In this document: positions 1 through 8,976 of the stretch, in pieces
How the letters are laid out: every line of letters begins with the position of its first letter
How positions within the stretch are numbered: the first letter of the stretch is position 1
NCBI GenBank assembly: GCA_021800165.1
Contig: JAJYZF010000001.1
Coordinates: forward strand, 1-64,000
DNA: 64,000 nt
Reading direction: 5' to 3'
Source of the DNA: Planctomycetota bacterium
Lineage (GTDB): Bacteria; Planctomycetota; Phycisphaerae; WQYP01
Made by a program: the position numbers and the translations under genes
Notes under the pieces: model-generated
Seen by the model: only the letters and a program-made list of their open reading frames with translations
What the model was told of the DNA's origin: nothing
The model's database searches: none

Positions 1-129
1 TACTCTTGAGTCTTCCCTAGGCACTTTGGCTCTCTTTTTTCCAGCCAGAGCCTGCAAAGCCCCGGCGGCCATCGGAATTTGTTCCGGGCCATTGTCAGGA
101 CCGTAACTTTCAGATGACACTTCAACCAT
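1..129 (-). CDS. partial CDS, N-terminus of unknown protein (MVEVSSESYGPDNGPEQIPMAAGALQALAGKKRAKVPREDSRV...), runs off window start
   Basis: Open frame on minus strand from ATG at 129 to position 1 without stop; no clear RBS so the start is uncertain. Confidence 0.4.
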   Translation of the reverse strand, partial: MVEVSSESYGPDNGPEQIPMAAGALQALAGKKRAKVPREDSRV

Positions 130-364
130 AGTCAGAAATTGGAAGATGGAAAGTAAAACAGCGAAAAAATGTGGGAAAATGTTGAAATCGCCGATGCCAT
201 GGCAATTTATGATGTATTATAGGGCTTGTTGCCCAGGGGCTAAGGCGAACTCCAAACGCTCCGGCAGCCCGCGCAGGCAGGCCGCAGGGTCCGCGCGCAG
301 GCGAAAGCAGGACTTACGGGCCGCGGTCCTTTACTTTGGAGTGTTTCCTTGGCAAACTAGCTAT

Positions 365-1339
365 ATGTCAACTACAACCATCGAATCCAGTGCACCCGCC
401 ACCGCCCCGAACCCCGATCTCTCGGTAAACCTTAAGAACTTGCGGATGGCCAACCCGGTCATGACGGCCTCCGGCACGTGCGGCTATGCGGATGAATATG
501 CCGGCTTTGCCGACTTATCCAAACTCGGCGCATTTGTCACCAAATCCATCAGTAAACTGCCGCGGCCCGGCAACGAAAGTTACCGGGTGGTCGAAACCCG
601 TGCCGGAATGCTTAACGCCATTGGCCTGGCCAATATCGGCTTGGAACGGTTCTTGGCGGAAAAGATTCCCATTCTGGAGAAAATGGGGGTACCGGTGATC
701 GTGAATGTTCCTGGTTGGAGCCTGGACGATTATGGCGATGTGGCGGAAACGCTGGATCAACAAGTGCCGGTCGTGGCGGGAATTGAGCTTAATGTCAGTT
801 GTCCGAATGTGAAAAGTGGCCTTTCTTTCGGGACGGATCCGGTGCGCCTGGCGGAGCTGGTGGCACAGGTGCGGCGGCGCGTAAAGCGCTGCACGCTTAT
901 CGTGAAACTTTCGCCGAATGTTACCGATATCGCCCTGACCGCCCGCGCTGCAGTGGAGGCCGGGGCGGATTGTTTATCGCTGGTCAATACATTCACGGCG
1001 ATGGTGGTGGATATTGAAAAGGGGCGACCGGTATTGGCCAACGGCACCGGTGGTTTAAGCGGCCCGGCAATAAAGCCGATTGCAGTGTATATGGTCCATC
1101 GGGTATACAGCGCGGTGGCCAAGGCCCACAACATTCCATTGATTGGCATGGGCGGTATTCAAACCTGGCAGGATGCGGCGGAGTTTATTTTGGCGGGGGC
1201 ATCGGCGGTGGCCGTGGGAACAGCCTTGTTTATTGATCCATCCATTCCGCAGCAGATTGTGGAGGGTTTGGGCGGTTACCTGCGGCGCAGGGGGAAGGGT
1301 TCTTTGCGGGAAATCGTGGGCACACTGGCGATGGAGTAG
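365..1339 (+). CDS. pyrD: dihydroorotate dehydrogenase (class 1 type)
   Basis: MANPVMTASGTCGYADE, GIELNVSCPNVKSG, VKLSPNVTDI, GxGGI, AGASAVAVGTALF motifs; start set to ATG at 365 instead of ORF start 146. Confidence 0.95.
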   Translation: MSTTTIESSAPATAPNPDLSVNLKNLRMANPVMTASGTCGYADEYAGFADLSKLGAFVTKSISKLPRPGNESYRVVETRAGMLNAIGLANIGLERFLAEKIPILEKMGVPVIVNVPGWSLDDYGDVAETLDQQVPVVAGIELNVSCPNVKSGLSFGTDPVRLAELVAQVRRRVKRCTLIVKLSPNVTDIALTARAAVEAGADCLSLVNTFTAMVVDIEKGRPVLANGTGGLSGPAIKPIAVYMVHRVYSAVAKAHNIPLIGMGGIQTWQDAAEFILAGASAVAVGTALFIDPSIPQQIVEGLGGYLRRRGKGSLREIVGTLAME

Positions 1340-1611
1340 GTCCTGGAAGCCGTTGGGGCCAGCGCCCGGGGTGCCGGCCCGGGTAGAGTGTAAGGCGGCT
1401 GGTCTGAAGCGGGATTGGTTTGGTGATCTCCCTAAACTCGACTTTTGCCGTTTTTCAGAGGCGTAAATGGTCGCATCCTCTGGAATTCGCGATTGCAGGG
1501 CGAGTTTTTGCACATCCCGTGTTTTGTACGGGTGTGCAGAACTTCCGGGCCATCTTCAATGGCCTGTGCAATCACGCCTTGGGGTTCCTCCGAAATCGGC
1601 AAAAGTCGACC

Positions 1612-4419
1612 TTACCGTGGTACCGGCAGGTGGCGGAAATTAAAAGGCAATTTGACCAGCAAAGTGCGCGTAAAAAAGCGGATGTTGGCGCGGGCGGGCT
1701 TGCCGCCGGCAACATTGATGGTATACCGGTAATAGCCCCAGCCGCGGCTGAGCACTGGGCCGCCGGCATGGGCGATGATATGTAAAAAGTGGCCGTGGGC
1801 GCTGTACAGCCGTAGTTCCCGGCCGGCAAAAAGGTCGTTGGTAAAGCGCTGTTCAATGGGAATCTGGTCCAGAGCCAGCCAATGGTTGGTTTTTCCGTGG
1901 TAAAAGAAACCTTGGATTGAGCTGATGTGCAGGGGTATTTGCCATCCGCCGGGAATTTTTTTGAACGTGCCGAAGACGATATTCATGCCCTGATCCTGAA
2001 TTGCGGCGTGGCCGAAGCCCAGATTGTTGATGTGCAGTGTTTGGATGTCGCTGGATAGATAAACGCGTACTGCTCCACGCAGGGCCATAACTGCGGTCTG
2101 CGGCGGTGGCCAATGCAGCGCGAGCTTCAGCGGAAACACCGCATCTGCCGGCGTCTGCGGGTAGGCGTTTTGGGCGTTTTTGACGGCGGCGGTCAGCAAC
2201 ACCTTGCCATGGGCGTCGGCGAGGGTTTCGGTGGCCTGCAAGGGGCCGACTTGCTCCAGAATCTGGTTTTTCGTCGGTGCCCAAAGGGCAAAAAAGTAAG
2301 CCTGAAACGCCCGCTTTTTGTTGGCCGGATCCACGTGAACCAGCCACAGGTGCTGATATCTGCGAATGGATGCTATTGCCACGACCCCGGCTCCGTGCAT
2401 TTGAATGGGAACATGAGCACCAAAGAGATTGTCAGAGCCGAACGTAAGCTGGTAGTTATTATACGGATTGCCCGTGGGGCCGATGTGGGTCAGATGTGAT
2501 ATCCGCCGGAGTACCCGCCAAAATGGCTGTCGTCGGACGTTGCACGTGGCCAGCAGCATTGGCGGCAGTTGGCCGACGTGCGCGATGAGGCCGGCCTGCA
2601 AGCACAATCGGCGGATCACTCTTTGGACGGTGGGGTGTGGCAATTGCAGCGTCACCAGCGGGCCACGCAGGATGTTGGCGGTTGCGATGCCATCGACGGT
2701 GGAGACCAGCCGGGCGCGAAATGCTCGGTTGCGGGCCATGCGTATGGCCTGGCGAAGGGCGGGAATAGCCGCCGTGCCCAGGCTGATCAAGTACCGACGA
2801 GCTGCAATCCGGCGCTGGGCATTGGCACTGTTGAGTTGGCCAACCCATTGGGCGATGGTATCAGCGGCGGCGGAAGGTCCGGGGTTCTTGAGGGTGTGGG
2901 TTGGCATTATCAGGCTGGCTGGTCCGGGACGGGGAGGATGAACCGGTTTGGGTACCGCAGCCCCCTTCAAAGCGCCGCCACAACCCTTGGGAAGCAGGAC
3001 GTTGTGGAACACAAACGGCACGCGCACGTGAATAAAACGGGCGGGAACCTTAACCCACGCCGTCACGGGCAACCCGCCGCGGACGTGAATGATATAGCTC
3101 CAGTTAGGCCCCTTGAATTGCCGGCCAACGCGGCAGGAAAGTCTGCGGCCGCCGGAGCCGTTGAAGCCCACGACTCCGCCGATGTCAGGGCCGAAAATAA
3201 GGGATTCTCCAAAAGGCAGCGCGTGGAGTATTCCTGCGGTCGTCGGCGATTGCAGTGCGTCGGCGGTAGCCCAAACCGAGACGCGAATGTGGCAGCGACT
3301 GATGCGCGGATTAAGCGGATCAACCACCACATCCGTGGGCTTGCCGATGGCGACGTGCAGGCCATGCAGGTTCAGCGTGGCCTTGCCGGATTCCAGGTTG
3401 GAAACGCGTCGGATCCGCGGAGCTATGTCCAGCGCCATTTGGATTTCCCCTGCCAGCACCGCTAGCTTGGTGGCGTGTGGCGAAGGCCAATGGAGCCGCG
3501 GTGCAAACGAAAACTCGTCGTGGGAATTGCTCTGATAGCAGTATTGCGATACAGTCGATGCCAGTAGCGATTTCCCGCGGTTATCCAGGGCTTGCGTAAG
3601 CTGGACCGGTCCGACTTGCTCAACGGCCGTGCCTCCCGGTGCCCAAAGCCCCATCACACCGACGCTAAAGCCGCCGCTGGTGCGTTGGCCGGCGGGTGCG
3701 CTGAAGGTTGCGGTTTCTCCGCCGGAGGATGATTGTACCGCCAGCAGCAACGCGCCTTTACAGTAGACGGGGGTACGTTTGGCCAAGGTGCCGTGCCGAC
3801 AAAAGTTCAATAATCCTGCAGGGACGTAAAAATCGTTGCCACAAGGGCTTGCGCCCATCACATAGGCAATCCGCTGAATCACTTTCCAAAACGGCTGGCG
3901 CTGCACGTGGATGCTTAATCGCCGGGTGGTCCATTGCAGTTGGGTGCCGGCAAACTGCGCCGTCAGGCCCGCCTGCAGACACAGCCGTTGGAGGATGATA
4001 CGCAGCGGAGCGTGGACGAGCTTTAGGGTTACCAAGGGTCCACGGATGGTGTTAGCTTGGGCGATGGCACTGAGCACGTCTCGCATATCCCAACGCATCT
4101 GGGGTGTAGTCCAACCCACCAACGCTGTTTTAAGCGGAGCTACGGCGGCAGTGCCGGCGGCGATCAAGTGCTGTTTGGCTTGGCGACGGATGGCGGCGTG
4201 TGGGCTGCTGAGCCGGCGTATCCAGCCGGCGATTTGCTTGGGCGTTAACGTCGCTTGAGGCCGCGGCAACATGATAATGGCTGGTGGTCGGGAAGCCGCA
4301 GCCATGGCTGGCACAGCGCGAGGCTGCGTGGCTCCGGAAGCTCGCACCGTCGGCCAAGCGGCAAGCAGGCATGCCACAGCGACAATGGTGGCCCCGGGTT
4401 GTAAATCCGCAATTCGCAT
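1612..4419 (-). CDS. hypothetical secreted protein with two copies of a HEAT-like/STN-like module
   Basis: 935-aa ORF, RBS AAGGAGAAACCC before ATG, signal-like N-terminus; internal duplication (LRGPLVTLxLxHA..LCLQAGL..VQRQPFW.V..RI). Confidence 0.85.
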   Translation of the reverse strand: MRIADLQPGATIVAVACLLAAWPTVRASGATQPRAVPAMAAASRPPAIIMLPRPQATLTPKQIAGWIRRLSSPHAAIRRQAKQHLIAAGTAAVAPLKTALVGWTTPQMRWDMRDVLSAIAQANTIRGPLVTLKLVHAPLRIILQRLCLQAGLTAQFAGTQLQWTTRRLSIHVQRQPFWKVIQRIAYVMGASPCGNDFYVPAGLLNFCRHGTLAKRTPVYCKGALLLAVQSSSGGETATFSAPAGQRTSGGFSVGVMGLWAPGGTAVEQVGPVQLTQALDNRGKSLLASTVSQYCYQSNSHDEFSFAPRLHWPSPHATKLAVLAGEIQMALDIAPRIRRVSNLESGKATLNLHGLHVAIGKPTDVVVDPLNPRISRCHIRVSVWATADALQSPTTAGILHALPFGESLIFGPDIGGVVGFNGSGGRRLSCRVGRQFKGPNWSYIIHVRGGLPVTAWVKVPARFIHVRVPFVFHNVLLPKGCGGALKGAAVPKPVHPPRPGPASLIMPTHTLKNPGPSAAADTIAQWVGQLNSANAQRRIAARRYLISLGTAAIPALRQAIRMARNRAFRARLVSTVDGIATANILRGPLVTLQLPHPTVQRVIRRLCLQAGLIAHVGQLPPMLLATCNVRRQPFWRVLRRISHLTHIGPTGNPYNNYQLTFGSDNLFGAHVPIQMHGAGVVAIASIRRYQHLWLVHVDPANKKRAFQAYFFALWAPTKNQILEQVGPLQATETLADAHGKVLLTAAVKNAQNAYPQTPADAVFPLKLALHWPPPQTAVMALRGAVRVYLSSDIQTLHINNLGFGHAAIQDQGMNIVFGTFKKIPGGWQIPLHISSIQGFFYHGKTNHWLALDQIPIEQRFTNDLFAGRELRLYSAHGHFLHIIAHAGGPVLSRGWGYYRYTINVAGGKPARANIRFFTRTLLVKLPFNFRHLPVPR

Positions 4420-4444
4420 TGGGTTTCTCCTTACGTGTTGACCA

Positions 4445-5833
4445 CTAACGCCGCAGCAAGATATGTTTGAATTTAAATGGAATGGTGATGATGGTGAGGT
4501 GCCGATAAAGTTTTACTTCCACGGTGTTGGGTTTGCCATTGCTAAAATAAAATGTGCTTTGGTAGTGCCCCAGATTACCGTATCCGCTACCACCCGTGTT
4601 GACCAGTAGCCGCCCATGGGAACTGCGAAAATGAAACGGGCTGGGGAAGATAGTGGCTAGTCGGGCTATCATCGCGGCCATGCGGCGTGATTTAGCCGTC
4701 TTGACCTGCACGGAGGTATTCATTACTTGCTTCCATGTGGTGCCAGCCAACGTGGGTCGGCTGAACTTAATAACTACGCCGCCAAAGTGGATGGATGCTT
4801 TGCCCGTGGCCAGATCGCGGCACCCTTTCACCTGCGGATCGGTGGCCACCGTCACTCTAAGGCGCGTTTGCAACAGGACAATGAATTTGGCCTCGGTGGA
4901 TGGCCGTCCCAAGGTGACCTGCCACGGAAAGCCAAATATTGGAGAGTTTATAACTTGGGTGCCGTAGGTCGAAGAGTTGATGGAGGAGGGTGCCGCTAAA
5001 ATTCTGTGTTGGTCGTCCAGAGCCAGGCGAACCATAAGTGGTGACGCTTCAAACAACACGTGCGGCGTGGGCACGTGGAGGCCGGAGTATTTAACTATTA
5101 GCTCACGATGGCCCTGGCCGCTGGTTTGCTGGCTTCCATAAACCGTTATTTGTCGGGCGGATCGGATGGCCATGGCGAAGGCACCATGAATAGCCACCAC
5201 CGATTTACGTGTGAAAATCCCGTGCCGGTCGAAGAAAAATCCGGGGGACGGGCCGTACTGCGCGTCTGTCGGGCCAACTCCCGTGGCCTTGGCGATACGC
5301 AGCAAAACCCTCCAGAACGGCTGCTGTTGTATGTGGATCTTCAGGCGTTGGGCGGCCCAGGTGGGATGGGGAGGAAAATAGGGATACATGCCTACCTCGT
5401 CGCACAGCACGCCAATGATGCTTTTCAGCGAAGCGTTTCTCGCCCGCACCGACACCAGCGGGCCGCGCAGGGCATCGGCGGTGTAGATGGCGTCGAGTGC
5501 GGCGCGCAGGCGTTGGCGCGCCGAGGCGGTGGGTGGCTTATGGAGCGCCTTTTTAATCGCTGGCACGGCGTCGTCGCCGGTAGCCACGAGAAGCTGTCTC
5601 GCGCGCGCTTGATCTGCGGCGTTACCGAGAGCCAAATCATGAATCCATGCGGAGATTTTAACTGCGTCCGGGGCGGGTGGCCGCGGCTTGGCCAGCATGA
5701 TAATGGATATCGGGCGCGGCGGGACGACGGGTTTCACCACGGTGACGGCGGCTCGCGCCAGTGGCAATGCCGCAGCGGTTAAACACGCCACAACCAACAC
5801 CGCGGCAGGGCCTTTCGCTTGCGCTATTGGCAT
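4445..5833 (-). CDS. paralogue of the flanking proteins, single HEAT-like/STN-like module
   Basis: 462-aa ORF; LRGPLVSVRARNASLKSIIGVLCDEVGM...IHIQQQPFWRVLLRIAKATGVGP; RBS AAGGAGAATCCAG. Confidence 0.85.
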   Translation of the reverse strand: MPIAQAKGPAAVLVVACLTAAALPLARAAVTVVKPVVPPRPISIIMLAKPRPPAPDAVKISAWIHDLALGNAADQARARQLLVATGDDAVPAIKKALHKPPTASARQRLRAALDAIYTADALRGPLVSVRARNASLKSIIGVLCDEVGMYPYFPPHPTWAAQRLKIHIQQQPFWRVLLRIAKATGVGPTDAQYGPSPGFFFDRHGIFTRKSVVAIHGAFAMAIRSARQITVYGSQQTSGQGHRELIVKYSGLHVPTPHVLFEASPLMVRLALDDQHRILAAPSSINSSTYGTQVINSPIFGFPWQVTLGRPSTEAKFIVLLQTRLRVTVATDPQVKGCRDLATGKASIHFGGVVIKFSRPTLAGTTWKQVMNTSVQVKTAKSRRMAAMIARLATIFPSPFHFRSSHGRLLVNTGGSGYGNLGHYQSTFYFSNGKPNTVEVKLYRHLTIITIPFKFKHILLRR

Positions 5834-5851
5834 CTGGATTCTCCTTATGGG

Positions 5852-7423
5852 TCACCGTTGTCGCGGCAGCGGCACGTTTTTCAAAACGAACGGCACGGTA
5901 AATTTTACCCTGGTTTGGCGATACAGCGCTATACGGGCGCGGACGGGCTTCCCGCCGCTGATTTCATAATCGTAGAAACCTTTCCAGTTGGCACGGTAAT
6001 AGCCGCCCGGCTGGTTGGTTGGGAGATATTTGCCGCTGGCGGAATAGAATTTAACCGCGGACATTTCCTCAAACTGCTGCGCCAGAGGGTCAGCCAGCCT
6101 GCGCTGGCGTTGGCTCGCTAAGCCGGAGTCCATGCGTACGCGCACTTTCCACCAGTGGAGGTCCGTTTGGCCTGGGGCGGGCGATTCCAAGATCGGCTTG
6201 CCAAATTGTATCTTCAAACCGTGCCAATATAACCGCGCTTTACCGGAGGGGATATTTTTGAGTTGATATTCCTGGCGGTCAAAACATAGCCGCACCGGAA
6301 AACGACCGCGCAAGGTGGAGAGCCTTGTGGCGGGGGGCGACGGGTGTTTTAGCCACACTCGGCAGTTGAAGGCAATCATTTGTCCGGAAGCCCGCCAGTC
6401 GCTGTTCCAGTTGGCTCGCCGCGGGAAGTCCGGCTTGGCCGGAAGAAGCAGTGATTGGCCGGTATTATCCACGGCCTGAGTGATCTGGAGGGGGCCAAAA
6501 TCAGTAAGCCGGTTGCCTGCGGGGCACCAGAGGACATTGACCAGCAAAAGCAGTCTTTTCTTGATTGGGGTGGAACCGGGAATCCGCGTTAGCCGCGGAC
6601 CGGTGTTTATGAGTACGTGCATCGCCCCAGGGCCGCCGCGACCTTGCCTAATCAACCGCGTCATTGGGTTTGACCAGGGCCACTGTGGAGCAATCACAAA
6701 GGCTCCTTGGATATCCACCGGCATGGGTGTGCCAAAGACACCTGGAACCATGGGCGGCTGGGCACCGATATGCAGTTCCGGTCCGGCAAAGCCATCCGGG
6801 GTGGGGCTAACGCCGGTGAGCTTGGCAATGCGCTGCAGGACTTGCCAGAATGGTTGGCGCTGCACGTTGATGCTGAGAAAGGTATGCCGGAAATAGGGTG
6901 GCGGCGGGCTCAGGCTTGCAAACATGGGGTAGAAATCCGGGCCGATTCCCACCGGAAGACATAGTTTGGTCAAGACCGTTTGCAGGGTCGCATTTTTTAG
7001 CTCCAGCGTTATCAAGGGGCCGCGCAGGGCATCCGCTTGGGCGATAGCGGCCAGGACGGCCCGCAACCGTTGGCGAATCAGCGGTAGTGTGGGTTGGGCC
7101 AGGGCGTGCCGCAGGGCGGGCAGCGCGGCATCACCGGCCACTATCAGGTGGTTTTGCGCGGCCGACACACCGGCAGGCGGCCCTTGGAAAATCACCCGAA
7201 TCCAAGCCGATAGTTGATTTCCGGTGGGCGTGGCTTGTGATGGCGCTGCGGGCATATTCAGGGTGAAGTGCTTGTTGGTAGGATAGGCCGGCTTTGGCGG
7301 CCAGTGCTGCATGGCCAACGACGCAACATAGGCTCCGGCCAGGAGCACCAACCCGCCAACAAAAACCGCCAGCACGCCCCAGCGAATTTTGGCCCGGCGT
7401 TCAACGGGTATGCGGTTCACCAT
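5852..7423 (-). CDS. paralogue of the flanking proteins, single module with N-terminal TM helix
   Basis: LRGPLITLELKNATLQTVLTKLCLPVGI...INVQRQPFWQVLQRIAKLTGVSP; start moved from ORF start 7462 to ATG 7423 with RBS GGAGAA. Confidence 0.82.
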   Translation of the reverse strand: MVNRIPVERRAKIRWGVLAVFVGGLVLLAGAYVASLAMQHWPPKPAYPTNKHFTLNMPAAPSQATPTGNQLSAWIRVIFQGPPAGVSAAQNHLIVAGDAALPALRHALAQPTLPLIRQRLRAVLAAIAQADALRGPLITLELKNATLQTVLTKLCLPVGIGPDFYPMFASLSPPPPYFRHTFLSINVQRQPFWQVLQRIAKLTGVSPTPDGFAGPELHIGAQPPMVPGVFGTPMPVDIQGAFVIAPQWPWSNPMTRLIRQGRGGPGAMHVLINTGPRLTRIPGSTPIKKRLLLLVNVLWCPAGNRLTDFGPLQITQAVDNTGQSLLLPAKPDFPRRANWNSDWRASGQMIAFNCRVWLKHPSPPATRLSTLRGRFPVRLCFDRQEYQLKNIPSGKARLYWHGLKIQFGKPILESPAPGQTDLHWWKVRVRMDSGLASQRQRRLADPLAQQFEEMSAVKFYSASGKYLPTNQPGGYYRANWKGFYDYEISGGKPVRARIALYRQTRVKFTVPFVLKNVPLPRQR

Positions 7424-7710
7424 GGGTGTTCTCCGGAAAAATGCCAAGCCGCCTGATGCCATCTTTTACCATTCTATTTGACGCCCAGGCGGCCAGAAAG
7501 TTCCAGCGCACCGGTTGGGGAAATTAAGGCCGTCCGCCAGGGCCCGCAGCGTGTCGCCAGATCCGCGGGTGAGGGTCGGATGATTCACGACCTCCCACCA
7601 CACGGGGTACAGGCCGCAGCGTCGACTCGTTATAATCGTTTGCGGTGTCGAGCTCGGAAGCATTATTTTGTCCCGGCCATGGCGGCAGGCGCAGATGTAT
7701 AGGTGTTGCA

Positions 7711-8190
7711 GTGGCAGATATCAAAAGAAGAATTTTTCTAGCGCTGGTGGTAATAGCTCTGGAGGCCATGAGTCCGCTGGCGTGCGGTGCCCCACGAATT
7801 CTGCCCAGGCCGTTATTTGAGCCGCTGGCAGTGGTTATCCGCGACACCAGTCTTTCGCCGCCGCTTTCGTCCGTCGGCAGTATGTGCAAATGGGCATTTT
7901 GCGTGCGCTACCGGCTGCCAACGCACATTCGTCCGAAGGATCTGCATGTTGTTATCCGCTGGTCTGCGCGGTTGTGGTACAACCCGGACGTCAACGGGCC
8001 GCCGGCACCGGTTCCGCCCGCGATCTCGTCGGTACACTTGAGCCGGGCCAATGGGTCAACCATAATCGCATCGTTGCAAATAGGCTTACCGGGCGTTTTC
8101 GCGCTTGGTACGATATGTACTGTTACGCTAACGGACATCAAAACCGGGCAGGTCTGGCGTGGGGTGGCGGCAACGCTTCCGCCGGATTAG
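7711..8190 (+). CDS. hypothetical secreted protein
   Basis: In-frame GTG start at 7711 followed by signal peptide-like KRRIFLALVVIALEAMSPLACG; no family recognised. Confidence 0.55.
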   Translation: MADIKRRIFLALVVIALEAMSPLACGAPRILPRPLFEPLAVVIRDTSLSPPLSSVGSMCKWAFCVRYRLPTHIRPKDLHVVIRWSARLWYNPDVNGPPAPVPPAISSVHLSRANGSTIIASLQIGLPGVFALGTICTVTLTDIKTGQVWRGVAATLPPD

Positions 8191-8410
8191 GGAGCGTGCG
8201 GGAACCGCGATTGGGGTTCAGGTGTCCAACAGGTTTGGGTGCGCGGTTTGTAGCCAAACCTTAGCAGTGCCAACGACGGCGGTGTACAACTCTTGAGCGC
8301 TGGCGTCTTAGCAAGGACCGAGTATATGGTCAAAGTGCCAAGGTGGTAGCAGTGACTATGGTTGCATCCACCTTGGCGCATGTTCCGCCTGCCGCTGCGG
8401 TCATGTCGCA

Positions 8411-8617
8411 TCAATTGGCGGCAAACTCATCGCCCCAATGCACGTTTTTGCAATAATTGACCGTGCCGCTGTTATTTTTGGCCGCATGGGTTTGCACTTG
8501 AGCCTGGGCAGGCCGCAGCGCAGCGGATTGTTGTTGCGAGCTGCATCCTCCGGCTACGACCAGTATGGCCGCTATGGCCATCGTCGGCGACATTTTTATG
8601 ATGTTGTGCAATAACAT
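8411..8617 (-). CDS. small putative lipoprotein (68 aa)
   Basis: ATG at 8617 with RBS AAAGGGG; lipobox VVAGGC. Confidence 0.65.
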   Translation of the reverse strand: MLLHNIIKMSPTMAIAAILVVAGGCSSQQQSAALRPAQAQVQTHAAKNNSGTVNYCKNVHWGDEFAAN

Positions 8618-8976
8618 GGAAACCCCTTTCAGAAAAACTGTCCAAACGGACCTGACCTGGAAGTTGCTGGAGCACGCGTCCGGCACAATTTTCCGTTACA
8701 TAGATGAAGGTCTTGTTTGGCGCCAGCGCTATTCATTATTGAATCCTTCATACGAACCTCACACCAACCTCACACTTTTACTATAGACCTTGGCTAGCAA
8801 TTATAAAAATATATGGTGGCTATATATGTTATGTTTATTAGTTATAGGTTGGGCCGAAAAAAATGGGCCGGAACTGCTTTTGCACACTTAAAGTTGGACT
8901 TGCCCGGCTATGGGCCATGAACGCCGCGGGGTGTAACTTTGGCCGCGAGTTCCAGCTCGGCTGTACCGCCATCGGG

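Noticed and set aside
2569-3465. 298-aa plus-strand ORF
   Set aside because: Antisense to the 935-aa module protein, which has strong internal repeats supporting its own frame
8870-8890. tgcacactta shared with 11279-11288
   Set aside because: Only a 10-nt match, expected by chance and not at matching element positions
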